64,000 nt of DNA from Fibrobacterota bacterium (GCA_003165595.1 PLWQ01000006.1:1-64000); one strand, 5' to 3'. Positions 1 to 9,326 are shown, counted from the first letter of the stretch. The notes: generated by a model from the sequence alone, not told the origin. Program-made: numbers and translations.

Positions 1-1688
1 TACCTTCTCTTCCCCACCATAATCGCCGCCAGCAGCCCGAACCCCAACACAGCCGCGGCAACAAACCCTGCGAGCCCTATCACCGGAATATCGTGGAATT
101 TGGGCGGTATTCTCGACAGCACCACCAGCGACGAGCCTATGATGAGCGAGGCAAGAATGAGTGCGAACACGAGTCTGTCAACGAGCTGCTCATGGGTACG
201 GAGCATCGGCTCAAGGCCTCGGTGCTCAAATTCGATGCGCGTCTGTCCTGCCTTGACAATGCGCATAATTTCGCGGAGATCGTACGGCATGTCGGCCAGA
301 ATCGCGCCCAGATCCATTCCGGAGGCAAGCGCGCCGCGCAGGTGCGAAAAGGGGTTGAGCCGTTCGGCCATGAGTTTCTTCGCGTAGGGCTCCACGTGCT
401 TCACAAGAGCGAATTGCGGGTCCAGCGTGTAGCCCACGCCCTCTATGGTAACCAGTGCCTTTAAAAGAAGGTAGAAGCCGGGCATAATGCGGATCCGGTG
501 CGTTATAATGATCCGGGTGAGACGGCCGAGAAGCTCGCCCATGTTCATGTCACGCAGCGACAAATGGACGTAGTCTTCCATGAGTTCGGTAACGTCGTAT
601 TCGAGCAGAGCGGTATTGGCGATCGGTTGACCGTTTTCCTCCGCCAGGGTGCGCACGATCCGACGGGGGTCACGATTCACCACTGCGACCATAATGGAGA
701 CCAGGTATTCCTTGAGCGTGGGAGACAAGATTCCCATTATCCCGAAGTCAAGAAAACAGATCCGGCCGTCGGGCATCACAAGGATATTTCCGGCATGCGG
801 ATCGGCGTGAAAGAAACCGTGGTCAAAGATCTGCTTGAGCAGAAGCGCGGTTCCGCGCTCGGCGACAACGGCCGGATCGAGCCCTGCCGCACGGATTCCC
901 TCCACGTCGCCGGCCTTGAATCCTTTCACATACTCGGTGGTGAGCACGCGGCGCGAGGTAAGTTTCCGGAAAACGGCCGGCACACGAATCCGCTCGTCTC
1001 CTTCGAAATTCTCGGCAAACCGCTCCATGTGTGAGGCCTCGTTGAGAAAATCGAGCTCCTTTCTGAGACTGCGAACGAATTCTTCACAGATGTGAACAGG
1101 ATTCATGTACTTCGCGAACTCGACGTGTTTGTCGATAATTGAGGCCACCTGGAGCAGGATGTCGATGTCGGTTTCTACTATCTGGTCGAGCTTGGGACGC
1201 TGGATCTTGACCGCGACCTCGGTGCCGTCGGCGAGCGTGGCGCGGTGGACCTGGGCTATTGAGGCGGAGGCAAAGGGTTCGGACGCGAACTTTGCAAACA
1301 ACTCGCTCGCCTGCCTGCCGAACTCCTTTTCCAGTATGTGCGCCGATTCCTCCGCGGGAAACGGGGCAACCGAGTCCTGCAAACCCTTGAGTGCGGCAAC
1401 AATGTCCGGCGGCAGCACATCGGGCCTGTTGCTCATGAACTGGCCCAATTTGACAAACGTAGGCCCCAGTTCGGTAAACGCCAGGCGCAGCCGGTCGCCG
1501 TTAGAGAGCTGGTGTATAGCGGGATCGCGCACCTTCCCCAGGCGCCGCATGCCTCGTGGCAAATACCGTTCAAAATGCATGGATGCCACGACCCCGCCGA
1601 ATCCGTATTTGACAAATACGCCTAGTATTTCGCCATACCTTGCAATATGGCGGTACGTACGTCCTATAGTGGGGATTCTGCGGAACAT
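1..1688 (-). CDS. ubiB: ABC1/AarF/UbiB-family atypical kinase (3' end at window edge)
   Basis: UbiB-family atypical kinases/ATPases support quinone biosynthesis or lipid homeostasis at the membrane. Translating the minus strand from the ATG at 1688 gives 562 codons before the window edge, where the partial codon TA is probably the start of the stop. The family's KxGQ motif is seen (KLGQ, residues 80-83), with the invariant lysine in VAVK (161), the catalytic loop HADPHAGN (294-301) and DFG (314-316). Two hydrophobic segments sit near the C-terminus, as in typical UbiB. The length matches the family. It follows the phasin-like gene by 35 bp in a probable operon with gnd and pdxB. No clear Shine-Dalgarno precedes the ATG, so the exact start is uncertain. 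The quinone role is inference from the family. Confidence 0.9.
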   Translation of the reverse strand, partial: MFRRIPTIGRTYRHIARYGEILGVFVKYGFGGVVASMHFERYLPRGMRRLGKVRDPAIHQLSNGDRLRLAFTELGPTFVKLGQFMSNRPDVLPPDIVAALKGLQDSVAPFPAEESAHILEKEFGRQASELFAKFASEPFASASIAQVHRATLADGTEVAVKIQRPKLDQIVETDIDILLQVASIIDKHVEFAKYMNPVHICEEFVRSLRKELDFLNEASHMERFAENFEGDERIRVPAVFRKLTSRRVLTTEYVKGFKAGDVEGIRAAGLDPAVVAERGTALLLKQIFDHGFFHADPHAGNILVMPDGRICFLDFGIMGILSPTLKEYLVSIMVAVVNRDPRRIVRTLAEENGQPIANTALLEYDVTELMEDYVHLSLRDMNMGELLGRLTRIIITHRIRIMPGFYLLLKALVTIEGVGYTLDPQFALVKHVEPYAKKLMAERLNPFSHLRGALASGMDLGAILADMPYDLREIMRIVKAGQTRIEFEHRGLEPMLRTHEQLVDRLVFALILASLIIGSSLVVLSRIPPKFHDIPVIGLAGFVAAAVLGFGLLAAIMVGKRR

Positions 1689-1723
1689 CCAATTCGGGCG
1701 AACGCGCCGATGCGCGCCGGTCC

Positions 1724-2014
1724 CTACTTCTTTCCTTCCAATTCCCTGATCCGCTCTTCGAGCTTCCGCACCTCCGCGCGCGTGGGAATGTCGAGCTTCG
1801 TCACCGTGGTGTGCACAGCCGAATCCACGAGTTTTTCAACGCTTTTCCTGGCATCCTCCGATTTCTTGAGAAGTTCGTCGACGAACTTCTTACCCTCGAC
1901 CTCCGCGATTTTCGCCTCCTTCACGATCTTTTTCGCGGCTTCCTCCGCTTTTTCCTTTGTCATGAACGCGAGCCCGACGCCGGCAAGCATCGTCTTCTTG
2001 ATGAGTTCTACCAT
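1724..2014 (-). CDS. small phasin-like coiled-coil protein
   Basis: A 96-residue protein with a short hydrophobic N-terminus (about residues 4-18) followed by a highly charged Lys/Glu-rich helical region with heptad character. This is the pattern of phasin or PhaF-like polyhydroxyalkanoate granule-associated proteins. Start chosen at 2014 because AAGGAGGG precedes the ATG at good spacing. It lies directly upstream of ubiB. Such small phasin-like genes beside ubiB are, as I recall, seen in other phyla, so the two may act together at a membrane or granule surface. No PHA synthase is in the window, so a storage role is not supported here and the call rests on composition. Confidence 0.7.
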   Translation of the reverse strand: MVELIKKTMLAGVGLAFMTKEKAEEAAKKIVKEAKIAEVEGKKFVDELLKKSEDARKSVEKLVDSAVHTTVTKLDIPTRAEVRKLEERIRELEGKK

Positions 2015-2068
2015 GATACCCTCCTTGTGGTAAAGGACCCGAAAGAATTCGTATATGCCAAGAAATTA

Positions 2069-3523
2069 TTACGCGTTGTAGCTGCCCGACGCCGCCTGCC
2101 CGCCCTTGCCCGTCCAATCGGTATGGAAGAACGTGCCGCGCGGCCGGTCCACCCGCTCGTAGGTGTGCGCTCCGAAATAATCGCGCTGCGCCTGAAGCAG
2201 GTTTGCCGGAAGCCTGTCGCAGCGGTATCCATCGTAAAAGGCAAGCGCCGCGGAAATCGCCGGGACCGGGATGCCCGCGTGTGCGGCCGCGGCAACGGTC
2301 TTTCGCCAGCCATCCTGGCACTGAGCCAGCACGGTGCGAAAGTAGCCGTCCAGGAGAAGTGATTCCAGTCCCGCGTTTGCAACATACGCTTGCTTGATTC
2401 TGTCGAGGAACTTGCTGCGGATGATGCAGCCGGCGCGCCACATCAGCGCAAGGGCGCCGAGGTTGAGGTCCCATGAGTATTCCCTCGCAGCCCTGCGAAG
2501 CAGCATGAATCCCTGCGCATAGCTGATGATCTTCGAAGCGTACAGCGCGTACCGCAGGCCCGAAATGCATTCCTTTTTGTCGCCGACGACTTGCCGGTCC
2601 GGACCGGCAAGGGTCTTTGAGGCGAGCACCCGCTCGTTCCTTTCCGAGGAAAGACACCTGGAGAATACCGCCTCGGCAATGAGCGTGACCGGTACGCCCA
2701 TGTCCAGCGAACTCTCGCTTGTCCACTTGCCCGTTCCCTTTTGTCCGGACACGTCAAGAATAGTGTCGACCAGATACGAACCGCCGGAGTCCTTGTGGTC
2801 AAGGATATCCGCGGTGATCTCCACTAGGTAACTGTCGAGGTCTCCCTCGTTCCACGATCGAAACACCGTGGCGCACTGCGCAGGGTCCATACCCAGCCCG
2901 TCGCGCAGGAACTGGTACGACTCGCCAATGATCTGCAAATCGCCGTATTCAATCCCGTTGTGCGTCATCTTTACAAAGTGGCCGGCCCCGCTATCGCCCA
3001 CCCACTCGCAGCAGGGGAAGCCATCCGGAGTCCTGGCGCATATCGACTGCAATAGAGGCTTTACAACCGGCCATGCGGCAGCGCTCCCGCCCGGCATCAG
3101 CGACGGGCCGTTGCGGGCGCCATCCTCCCCGCCCGAAACGCCGCAGCCCACATACAACATGCCCGCGGCCTCCACTCGCTTCGCGCGGCGCATGGTGTCC
3201 TTGTAATGCGAATTGCCGCCGTCGATGATGCAGTCGCCGGCAGCAAGCAGTGGAAGCAGCGAATCGACAAAATCGTCAACGGGCTTGCCGGCTTTTATCA
3301 TGAGCATTATCTTGCGGGGCCGGGAAAGCCGCCCGACCATTTCTTCCAGAGAATGCGCCGCAGCAACCGACTTTCCCCGTGCAGGCCCGGAAACGAATTC
3401 GTCCGCTTTGCTCACGGTCCTGTTGTACACAACGACCGAAAATCCGTGGTCGGCCATGTTCAGGGCAAGGTTAGCGCCCATCACGGCGAGTCCGACTAGG
3501 CCGATGTCACCAGAGCCATCCAT
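2069..3523 (-). CDS. gnd: 6-phosphogluconate dehydrogenase, decarboxylating
   Basis: Oxidative pentose phosphate pathway enzyme converting 6-phosphogluconate to ribulose 5-phosphate with NADP+. The 484-residue length is typical of the long dimeric class. Visible are the N-terminal nucleotide-binding turn GLVGLAVMG (residues 8-16), the catalytic segment KMTHNGIEYGD with the family Lys and Asn, and a C-terminal all-helical dimerisation domain ending in the Gly/Ser-rich tail typical of the family. AGGAGG lies upstream of the ATG at 3523. It begins 24 bp after pdxB and is probably co-transcribed with it; both handle phosphorylated sugar acids. Confidence 0.97.
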   Translation of the reverse strand: MDGSGDIGLVGLAVMGANLALNMADHGFSVVVYNRTVSKADEFVSGPARGKSVAAAHSLEEMVGRLSRPRKIMLMIKAGKPVDDFVDSLLPLLAAGDCIIDGGNSHYKDTMRRAKRVEAAGMLYVGCGVSGGEDGARNGPSLMPGGSAAAWPVVKPLLQSICARTPDGFPCCEWVGDSGAGHFVKMTHNGIEYGDLQIIGESYQFLRDGLGMDPAQCATVFRSWNEGDLDSYLVEITADILDHKDSGGSYLVDTILDVSGQKGTGKWTSESSLDMGVPVTLIAEAVFSRCLSSERNERVLASKTLAGPDRQVVGDKKECISGLRYALYASKIISYAQGFMLLRRAAREYSWDLNLGALALMWRAGCIIRSKFLDRIKQAYVANAGLESLLLDGYFRTVLAQCQDGWRKTVAAAAHAGIPVPAISAALAFYDGYRCDRLPANLLQAQRDYFGAHTYERVDRPRGTFFHTDWTGKGGQAASGSYNA

Positions 3524-3547
3524 ACAAATAGTCCTCCTGGCGGCGGA

Positions 3548-4690
3548 CTATTCTCCGCCGCTCACCACAAACCCGAGCCCCGCAAGAAGGGTAATTGCCG
3601 AAGAAGGTACGTTCTTGCCGGCCGCAACCGTGTAATTACAGAATTCGAACCGTTTCGGGTAGTCGCTTCGCATCTCGTCAAAGAACTCCGCCCGCCGGGA
3701 GGCGTCGATCGAACAAATTTTCCGGAAAAGGGCATCGTCTTCCAGAATGGGATATGCGTGTAGCACCGCCTCGGCCACCGGATCGGACGCGCTCTTTATC
3801 ACGATCGGCCGAGGTTTTTCCCCGTCGCCCGCCACAGGCGGCCGCCATGTGCCTTCACTAAAGAAGAAGGAACAGGTCGCGTTGTATATCATTTCGGTGC
3901 CCCGGACTTTCCCATCGTAGGAATAGCCCGCGATGTGCGGCGTGGCGAGATCGCATACCGCAATAGTGCGCGGATCCGGGGCAGGCTCGTTGTTCCACAC
4001 GTCAAGCGCAACGCATCCCAGCCGCTGCCGGTATTCCCTCAGGTCATTTTCATCGAGCACGTCACCCCGGCTCGTATTAATCAGAAACGCGCCCATCTTC
4101 ATGGACGATATGAAATCGGTGTTCACCATTCGATGGGTGGCGGCGGACCCCGATGCAACGAGCGGCACATGAACCGTGACAATGTCCGATTCCGCAAGAA
4201 CAGTCTTGAGCGGAAGGTATATATCGCTGCCGGTAACTGCCCTCTTGGGCGGATCGTTGAGAAGCGACCGCATTCCCAGCACGCGGGAAAGGGTAAGCAC
4301 CCTGGCGCCGATGTTTCCTACTCCAACAATGCCCAGGGTCAGGTTTTCGATCCGGATTCCCTTCCTGCCCGCGCAATGTACAAGTGCGGAGACTACGTAT
4401 TCGGCGACCGAATTCGCATTCGATCCGGGCGCGTGCGCGAATCCGATACTGTTCTCCCGCAAGTATTTCAGGTCAACATGGTCCGTGCCGGTGGTGGCGC
4501 TCGCCACGAACTTTACCGTTGTTCCCTGGAGCAGTTCCGCCCCGACCGGCGTCACCGAACGCACCAGGAGAATGTCGATATCTTTGAGTTTTTCGCGGGT
4601 AATCTCGCGTCCGTCCGAAAGAATGACGTGGCCAAAGTGGGTGAACGCTTCCTTGACGAAAAGAATATTTGAATCTGCAAGGATTCTCAT
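3548..4690 (-). CDS. pdxB: 4-phosphoerythronate dehydrogenase
   Basis: A D-isomer-specific 2-hydroxyacid dehydrogenase of the PdxB type, which oxidises 4-phosphoerythronate in DXP-dependent pyridoxal phosphate synthesis. The 380 residues include an N-terminal substrate domain with the PdxB-like run ATTGTDHVD (66-74), a GxGxxG NAD-binding motif (GIVGVGNIG, 120-128), and the catalytic Arg (NTSRGD), Glu (WNNEPAP) and His (TPHIAGYSYDGKVRGT) segments. The extra C-terminal region matches the PdxB dimerisation domain rather than SerA. The first gene of a probable minus-strand operon pdxB-gnd-phasin-ubiB. No other pdx genes are in the window. Confidence 0.9.
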   Translation of the reverse strand: MRILADSNILFVKEAFTHFGHVILSDGREITREKLKDIDILLVRSVTPVGAELLQGTTVKFVASATTGTDHVDLKYLRENSIGFAHAPGSNANSVAEYVVSALVHCAGRKGIRIENLTLGIVGVGNIGARVLTLSRVLGMRSLLNDPPKRAVTGSDIYLPLKTVLAESDIVTVHVPLVASGSAATHRMVNTDFISSMKMGAFLINTSRGDVLDENDLREYRQRLGCVALDVWNNEPAPDPRTIAVCDLATPHIAGYSYDGKVRGTEMIYNATCSFFFSEGTWRPPVAGDGEKPRPIVIKSASDPVAEAVLHAYPILEDDALFRKICSIDASRRAEFFDEMRSDYPKRFEFCNYTVAAGKNVPSSAITLLAGLGFVVSGGE

Positions 4691-4861
4691 GATGCACCTT
4701 GGGCGGACGTGGGGCGATTGCCGTGCCTATGCAATGAAAATAAACGATTGCTTTGCCTTGGAAGCAGATTAATACTCGGCGGTAAAAGGTATATTTACCT
4801 GAGTAGCCTGGCAATCATGTCCGGCACGTACGATCCAAAATGACACGTGGAGGGCTTTCTC

Positions 4862-6583
4862 GTGTACGATCCCAGGAATCCGGCTTCGCTCGAAAAATAC
4901 TCATCCGCCATAACCCTTTCCGATATGGAAGTCTTCATTTTCCCCGAGCTCCTGTTTGCGCTCGTGCTTGCGAACATCATGTCGCCCGCGCTCTGGAAAT
5001 GGAAAGCCGATCCGTGGTTCGCCGGCATGAATGCGCTCAATCAATACCGACGGCTTCTTCGCACGAAGCAATACATTATCGACCGCTTTACTTTTAATCT
5101 GGACCTCGATACGTGGGGCCTTACCACCAAGGAAAAGGAGCTGGCCCGTTTCTCCCCGTTTGTGAGCCAGGAAGCGCTTGCGCAAAGCAATGCTCTGTTC
5201 GGCTATGAGGGAGACAAATACTATTTCGACATCGACATCCGGAAGCATTTTGGCCTTGACAAATACACCTCAAACGTTATACCGTACTGGAAAACCGAGA
5301 CCGTGGAAGCCATGGAGGCGTTCCGGCACAAGACGGGCTACGCAATCGGGGCTGGCGAATGCGTCTCCCTTTCCACGCTCTATGCGAGTGCACTGTTCGT
5401 GGTGGCCCGGGTACCGCTCGAACAGATCTATCTCATGGCCACGCCCCTTCATTCACAGAACTTTGTGGATATCAACGAAGGAATAATAACCAACAACCGC
5501 CGGATCATCACCAAGAACATGTGGTTCAACGGCACCGAGCTCAGCGAAAAGGCGCGCCGGGCGCTCCAGCACGAGCGTGTCACTGTTGTGGCGAATCACA
5601 CGGGCCACATCCACACCCTGTACGATACCGCAACCATGTCCCGGGAGTCATACGATCATTTCCAGAAGAAACTGTCGGCATTCCTTACCACCGACATCAA
5701 CTTCGAAATTCTCGCGAATTTCCTCAGACAAAACAGCAAACTGCAAAAATGTTTTCAACTCGAACACCGGTGCGGCGGCAGTCCCCGCTACATTCAGGCC
5801 GAAAAAGTCTACTCGTACGAACACAACAGCAAGTTTAAAGTAAGCGACAATACCCGATCCAAAATACTGGAGGAGATCGACGAAGACGAATTCTATCCCG
5901 AGCCGCTGCCCGGCCGCCTTATGCTCGATGAGGTGGAGCAGTACTTCAAATCCAACAGCATCTCGCTCGATCGCATCTCCTCGCTTGACGGACTGCGCAA
6001 CCACCTGCGCCACAGTTGCTTCAGCACCGACGAAGTCATCCGCGGCCTTATCGAATTCTGCCGCATCGTTCCAAAGCTGCCTCCGGAGAACAAAACCCGG
6101 GTCCAGTCGCGGCCCATAGCAATCGATAGCGGCTGGTCGCGCGAACGCATTGTTGACTATCTGGAGTCGATCCGCGGCGAGAATCCAGTCGCCGACCTTG
6201 CTTTTGCCGCGCTTCGCGACCTCCGCCGAAGCCCGTGGAAGCCTTTTCTCAAGGCCGCACTGGAGAGGAATCCCGTGAGCATCGCCGCCGCATCGAACCT
6301 GGACGTGCCCGGCGCTGCCGCAGCGCTGGACGCCTTACCCAACGAATCGATTTACGAGGGCAGCCGGATGGCACAGCCCGACGAGGTGTGGAACTACGGC
6401 CGCGGCGACGGGATGGAAAAGGCCATTTGCCTTCTTAACATCGTTCGCGCCAGGGTTCCGCAGGCGACATCGGGCATAAAAGGCGACGGAAAACAAGTTG
6501 TGGTTTTCGTTGACGGCAAGGAATTCAGGTTCGAAAGCGGCAAAGATCTCGCCATGCCTGCAGACGATGATTTCGTATGGTAA
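4862..6583 (+). CDS. orphan protein with transglutaminase-like Cys/His/Asp pattern
   Basis: About 573 residues, not recognised with certainty. The start was set at GTG 4862 because GGAGGG (4849-4854) lies 7 nt upstream; a GTG at 4847 is in frame but has no ribosome-binding site, and an in-frame TGA at 4841 blocks anything earlier. Residues near 163-205 hold GAGECVSLS followed about 30 residues later by LHSQNFVDI. This Cys-His-Asp spacing is like the papain/transglutaminase core. There is no signal peptide. The C-terminal half is charged, with no recognisable domain, and contains a short segment near 535-560 that looks like a small beta unit. It is divergent from pdxB across a 170-bp gap. Possibly a transglutaminase-like peptidase, but that is inference. 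Confidence 0.75.
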   Translation: MYDPRNPASLEKYSSAITLSDMEVFIFPELLFALVLANIMSPALWKWKADPWFAGMNALNQYRRLLRTKQYIIDRFTFNLDLDTWGLTTKEKELARFSPFVSQEALAQSNALFGYEGDKYYFDIDIRKHFGLDKYTSNVIPYWKTETVEAMEAFRHKTGYAIGAGECVSLSTLYASALFVVARVPLEQIYLMATPLHSQNFVDINEGIITNNRRIITKNMWFNGTELSEKARRALQHERVTVVANHTGHIHTLYDTATMSRESYDHFQKKLSAFLTTDINFEILANFLRQNSKLQKCFQLEHRCGGSPRYIQAEKVYSYEHNSKFKVSDNTRSKILEEIDEDEFYPEPLPGRLMLDEVEQYFKSNSISLDRISSLDGLRNHLRHSCFSTDEVIRGLIEFCRIVPKLPPENKTRVQSRPIAIDSGWSRERIVDYLESIRGENPVADLAFAALRDLRRSPWKPFLKAALERNPVSIAAASNLDVPGAAAALDALPNESIYEGSRMAQPDEVWNYGRGDGMEKAICLLNIVRARVPQATSGIKGDGKQVVVFVDGKEFRFESGKDLAMPADDDFVW

Positions 6584-6676
6584 GAAGTTGAAAAGTTGAG
6601 AAGTTTAACGGTTGAAAAGATCGTGCCGCGGGAACGGTGCCTCAGCTCATACGAAGGTGCGTTTAAGTTGATTGCA

Positions 6677-6747
6677 TGTCATTGCGAGGAGTCCGCGACG
6701 AAGCAATTTCAACCGTAGGAGATCGCCGCGCTGCGCTCGCGATGGCA
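6677..6747. repeat. CATTGCGAG-type palindromic repeat (degenerate copy)
   Basis: Begins TGTCATTGCGAGGAG and ends with a GC-rich stretch resembling the reverse complement of its start (GCGCTCGCGATGGCA). It is a diverged copy of the element at 16018-16103, sharing the same opening TGTCATTGCGAG. Similar CATTGCGAG...GAAGCAAT elements are scattered in many unrelated bacterial genomes. It lies between two convergent genes. Confidence 0.7.
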
Positions 6748-6782
6748 CCCATGCTCAGAATCAACTTGAAAGCAAATTCGTA

Positions 6783-9068
6783 TCACTTGAGCACACGCGC
6801 CAGCATATCGGCAAGGTCTTTCGGGTTTTTCACCGCGACAACTTCCCTGTTGTTGATGAGCGCCTCCACAGGTTCCCTTATTCCCAATTCCTCAACTTCC
6901 TTTTCGTGCGCGGCGAGCCGTGAGGCGCTTTTGTCAACAAGCTTCACGAACTCGTCGACATTCATGCCGAGCTTGCTGCAATCCGTGAACCAGTAGGACA
7001 TGGTCGTACGTTCGGCGAAGCGTGCCAGGTATCCCTTGTACTGACCGGGGTATTTGTCGGCTATCACCAGCCACCGGAGCGATTCCTCGTCGCGCAGGGA
7101 TTTTTCGGCCGGCGCGACCGCAGAGTCCTGTGCGCCGTACACAAGGGGCAGCACGCGAACGGCCGCGTTGGTTGCGGCTGCGTCAAGCGCGATTCGAAGG
7201 GCGTCCCGTGCGCCCGGGAATACCGGGTCAACGTACAGCACAACCGACCGCGATTGGGCCTTCCGCCGGAAAAAGTACGATGGTTTCACCATGCCCGGGC
7301 CAAAAGCAAGCTTGTCGCCCGCGGGAACCAGCGACGTTTCGAGGCTGTGATAATTCGGCGAGGCCGCTATATTCTTGTCGAACAGGAAAAACGGAAGAAA
7401 CTCGGGCCTGTACGTTGCCGCAAGTATCTTTCCGCGCGGTGACCCCAGCCGGACCGTGTCGACCGTCATGCCGGGAAACTGGTCGGCCAGGTTCGACAGC
7501 ACCGCCATTTCCGGGCGCAATAGAGCGCTGTCGGGCACAAGCACGGAGACGCCGAAGCGCACCGCATCCGTAAACTCACACGCCGCCTTTGCGCCCCTGC
7601 GGGAAACGCATGCGCCGGTCTTGCCCGGTTTCCTGCAGTCGCGGTCCGTGAGGCACTCCGGAACCGAATCGCAATACGCCGGCTTGCCCTCTACAGTGCC
7701 GCACACAAGCTTGGCGAGCCGCGGTTTGACAATATCGTCCTGAAACGTGGAGTTATTGACAAGAAGCGATGGCGATGCGTTAATGCCCATGCGCATCGAC
7801 CGGGTGTAATGCATGGCCAGCTCCGTCCTGCCTTTCTTCTTCACCCACGCGTTGAGTTTGGACAGGTCCAGGCGCATGGAGCGAATAACCGCCTCGGACT
7901 TAATCTCCGGAGAAACGGAACGCTTTGTGAGGAATTCCCGCCACCTGTCCGGATACAGGGCCGAAACAGACAGCCACAACATTTCATCGTTCATTTCTTC
8001 CGTACCGTGCAACGACGTCATGGCGCTGTCGATGGAGACCGAGCCTATAAACCAGACGTGCCATTCGACCGAAGGGAACAGCGCGACAAAAGAGACGAAT
8101 TCCCTCAGCGCTGCACATCCGAACTGGCATTGCGACATGATATACAGGTCGAACACGCTTCTCGCATTTGCTCTCGCGCCCCGCTTCGGCAGCGTGATCA
8201 GCCTCGCCGCCACCGGATCGTCCGGTATGGAGGGCCCCACGTCAAGCCACCCGTTTCGCCCGATGCCCAGCCCTTTGCTGTCCGGCAGCATTTCGGCAAA
8301 AGAAAGCGCCTTGCCCTGGAAGCCGAACTGAAGCATCACCTGACCGCGATCGTTGATGAATTCTTCGGTGGAGCTTTTCCGGTGGCCGTTCACGACGAGT
8401 CCGCACTCGGGAAACGAGTCAAGTAATTGACGGCTGGCGTCTTCCCCGAGATGTGCGAGAATGATCTGGAAGTCGGATTTTTCCCGCAGTTCTTTCCAGA
8501 TGCCACGCACCGCAGCCAGCGGCGCCTTGACGACAACCGAATCGTCCACGGGCACCAGCCGTTCCTGCGTCGTTACCCCCGTGATGCCGAAAGAGTATCC
8601 TCCGCGCCGCACAATCACGTAAGGCTCTGCGAGAAGTCGGCCATCCGGCGCGCAGCAATTTGCCGACACGAGCGGAACCCCGGCGATCCGGGCCTGAGCC
8701 ACCAGCCATTGTCCGCCGTACTGTAGATCATCGTCGCCGATGCATGCGGCGTCGTACTTCATGTATCCCATGGCGCGCAGGGCCGCCGCGGTCCGCAGAG
8801 AATCCTCGACCCTTCCGCCGGTATACGAATCGTACACACCGCCGCCGGCAAACCCTCCGGCATCCACAAGAACAAGTTCGCTCGAATCCCTGAGTCGAGC
8901 CACGAGCGTCGCGCGTTTCGCGAATCCACCGCCGGGAGCCGTCGGGCAATCGCAGGCGTCAAGTGTTGCGTGCGTCTCGCCCGAAGCGGCCACAACCACC
9001 TTCTTCTGGGCCGGCACGGCGGCGCCTGCCGCGAGCACGCCGATGAGGATGATCGGGAACAACTTCAT
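6783..9068 (-). CDS. secreted metallophosphoesterase-like protein with thioredoxin-like domains
   Basis: A 761-residue exported protein. The start at 9068 gives a clean signal peptide (MKLFPIILIGVLAAGAAVPA). Residues about 23-290 resemble the UshA/5'-nucleotidase-type calcineurin-like fold, including a CDCP...GGFAKR segment (39-52) and a late NGH motif (227-229). Then comes a thioredoxin/DsbA-like region with YIMSQCQFGC (309-318) and a cis-Pro-like ASPSLLVNN (431-439). A Cys-rich segment (456-497) follows, with the pattern C..VPEC..DRDC....GAC. Two further thioredoxin-fold-like stretches follow. A canonical metal-binding DxH at the N-terminus is not obvious, so phosphoesterase activity is doubtful. 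Possibly a periplasmic redox or respiratory maturation factor. The domain reading is by eye. Confidence 0.8.
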   Translation of the reverse strand: MKLFPIILIGVLAAGAAVPAQKKVVVAASGETHATLDACDCPTAPGGGFAKRATLVARLRDSSELVLVDAGGFAGGGVYDSYTGGRVEDSLRTAAALRAMGYMKYDAACIGDDDLQYGGQWLVAQARIAGVPLVSANCCAPDGRLLAEPYVIVRRGGYSFGITGVTTQERLVPVDDSVVVKAPLAAVRGIWKELREKSDFQIILAHLGEDASRQLLDSFPECGLVVNGHRKSSTEEFINDRGQVMLQFGFQGKALSFAEMLPDSKGLGIGRNGWLDVGPSIPDDPVAARLITLPKRGARANARSVFDLYIMSQCQFGCAALREFVSFVALFPSVEWHVWFIGSVSIDSAMTSLHGTEEMNDEMLWLSVSALYPDRWREFLTKRSVSPEIKSEAVIRSMRLDLSKLNAWVKKKGRTELAMHYTRSMRMGINASPSLLVNNSTFQDDIVKPRLAKLVCGTVEGKPAYCDSVPECLTDRDCRKPGKTGACVSRRGAKAACEFTDAVRFGVSVLVPDSALLRPEMAVLSNLADQFPGMTVDTVRLGSPRGKILAATYRPEFLPFFLFDKNIAASPNYHSLETSLVPAGDKLAFGPGMVKPSYFFRRKAQSRSVVLYVDPVFPGARDALRIALDAAATNAAVRVLPLVYGAQDSAVAPAEKSLRDEESLRWLVIADKYPGQYKGYLARFAERTTMSYWFTDCSKLGMNVDEFVKLVDKSASRLAAHEKEVEELGIREPVEALINNREVVAVKNPKDLADMLARVLK

Positions 9069-9140
9069 TTTGTACGTCTGTCTGCAAAAGTCGATGTAAA
9101 ACACTGGACGCGATAAATCCAAGAATGGCGCTTCGCTAAT

Positions 9141-9326
9141 TTGTGTGGGTCCTGCCAGGGTGCGCCCCTATCGGCCCTTGTAATGCGAAAATACACCCTG
9201 TCCACACAGGAGCTTGTTAGTGCCCCAACACCCTCCAAAAAAATCGCTTGCGCGATGTACCGCTCCTGTGTGGACAGGTCGCTACCACAAGGGCCTTTCG
9301 GGGCATCACCCTGTCACCCACACAAA
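9141..9326. repeat. 186-bp imperfect inverted repeat (long hairpin)
   Basis: The inner arms are a perfect 17-bp inverted repeat, CCTGTCCACACAGGAGC at 9197-9213 and its reverse complement at 9262-9278. The outer arms at 9141-9182 and 9287-9326 pair imperfectly (TTGTGTGGGT, AGGGTG, GCCCC and GCCCTTGT blocks all have partners). The whole stretch can fold into one long stem with a 48-nt loop. It lies between two divergent genes. It could be a MITE-like remnant or a structured RNA; no open frame spans it. Confidence 0.8.

Noticed and set aside
1890-2726. 278-residue minus-strand frame overlapping gnd and the phasin-like gene
   Set aside because: Out of frame with two well-supported genes and strongly Arg/Gly-rich.
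4781-4800. AGGTATATTTACCT near-palindrome upstream of pdxB and the divergent gene
   Set aside because: Only a short imperfect palindrome in AT-rich promoter DNA; could be chance, so no operator was called.
4847-4861. Earlier GTG start at 4847 for the transglutaminase-like gene
   Set aside because: No ribosome-binding site lies before it; GGAGGG is placed correctly for the GTG at 4862.
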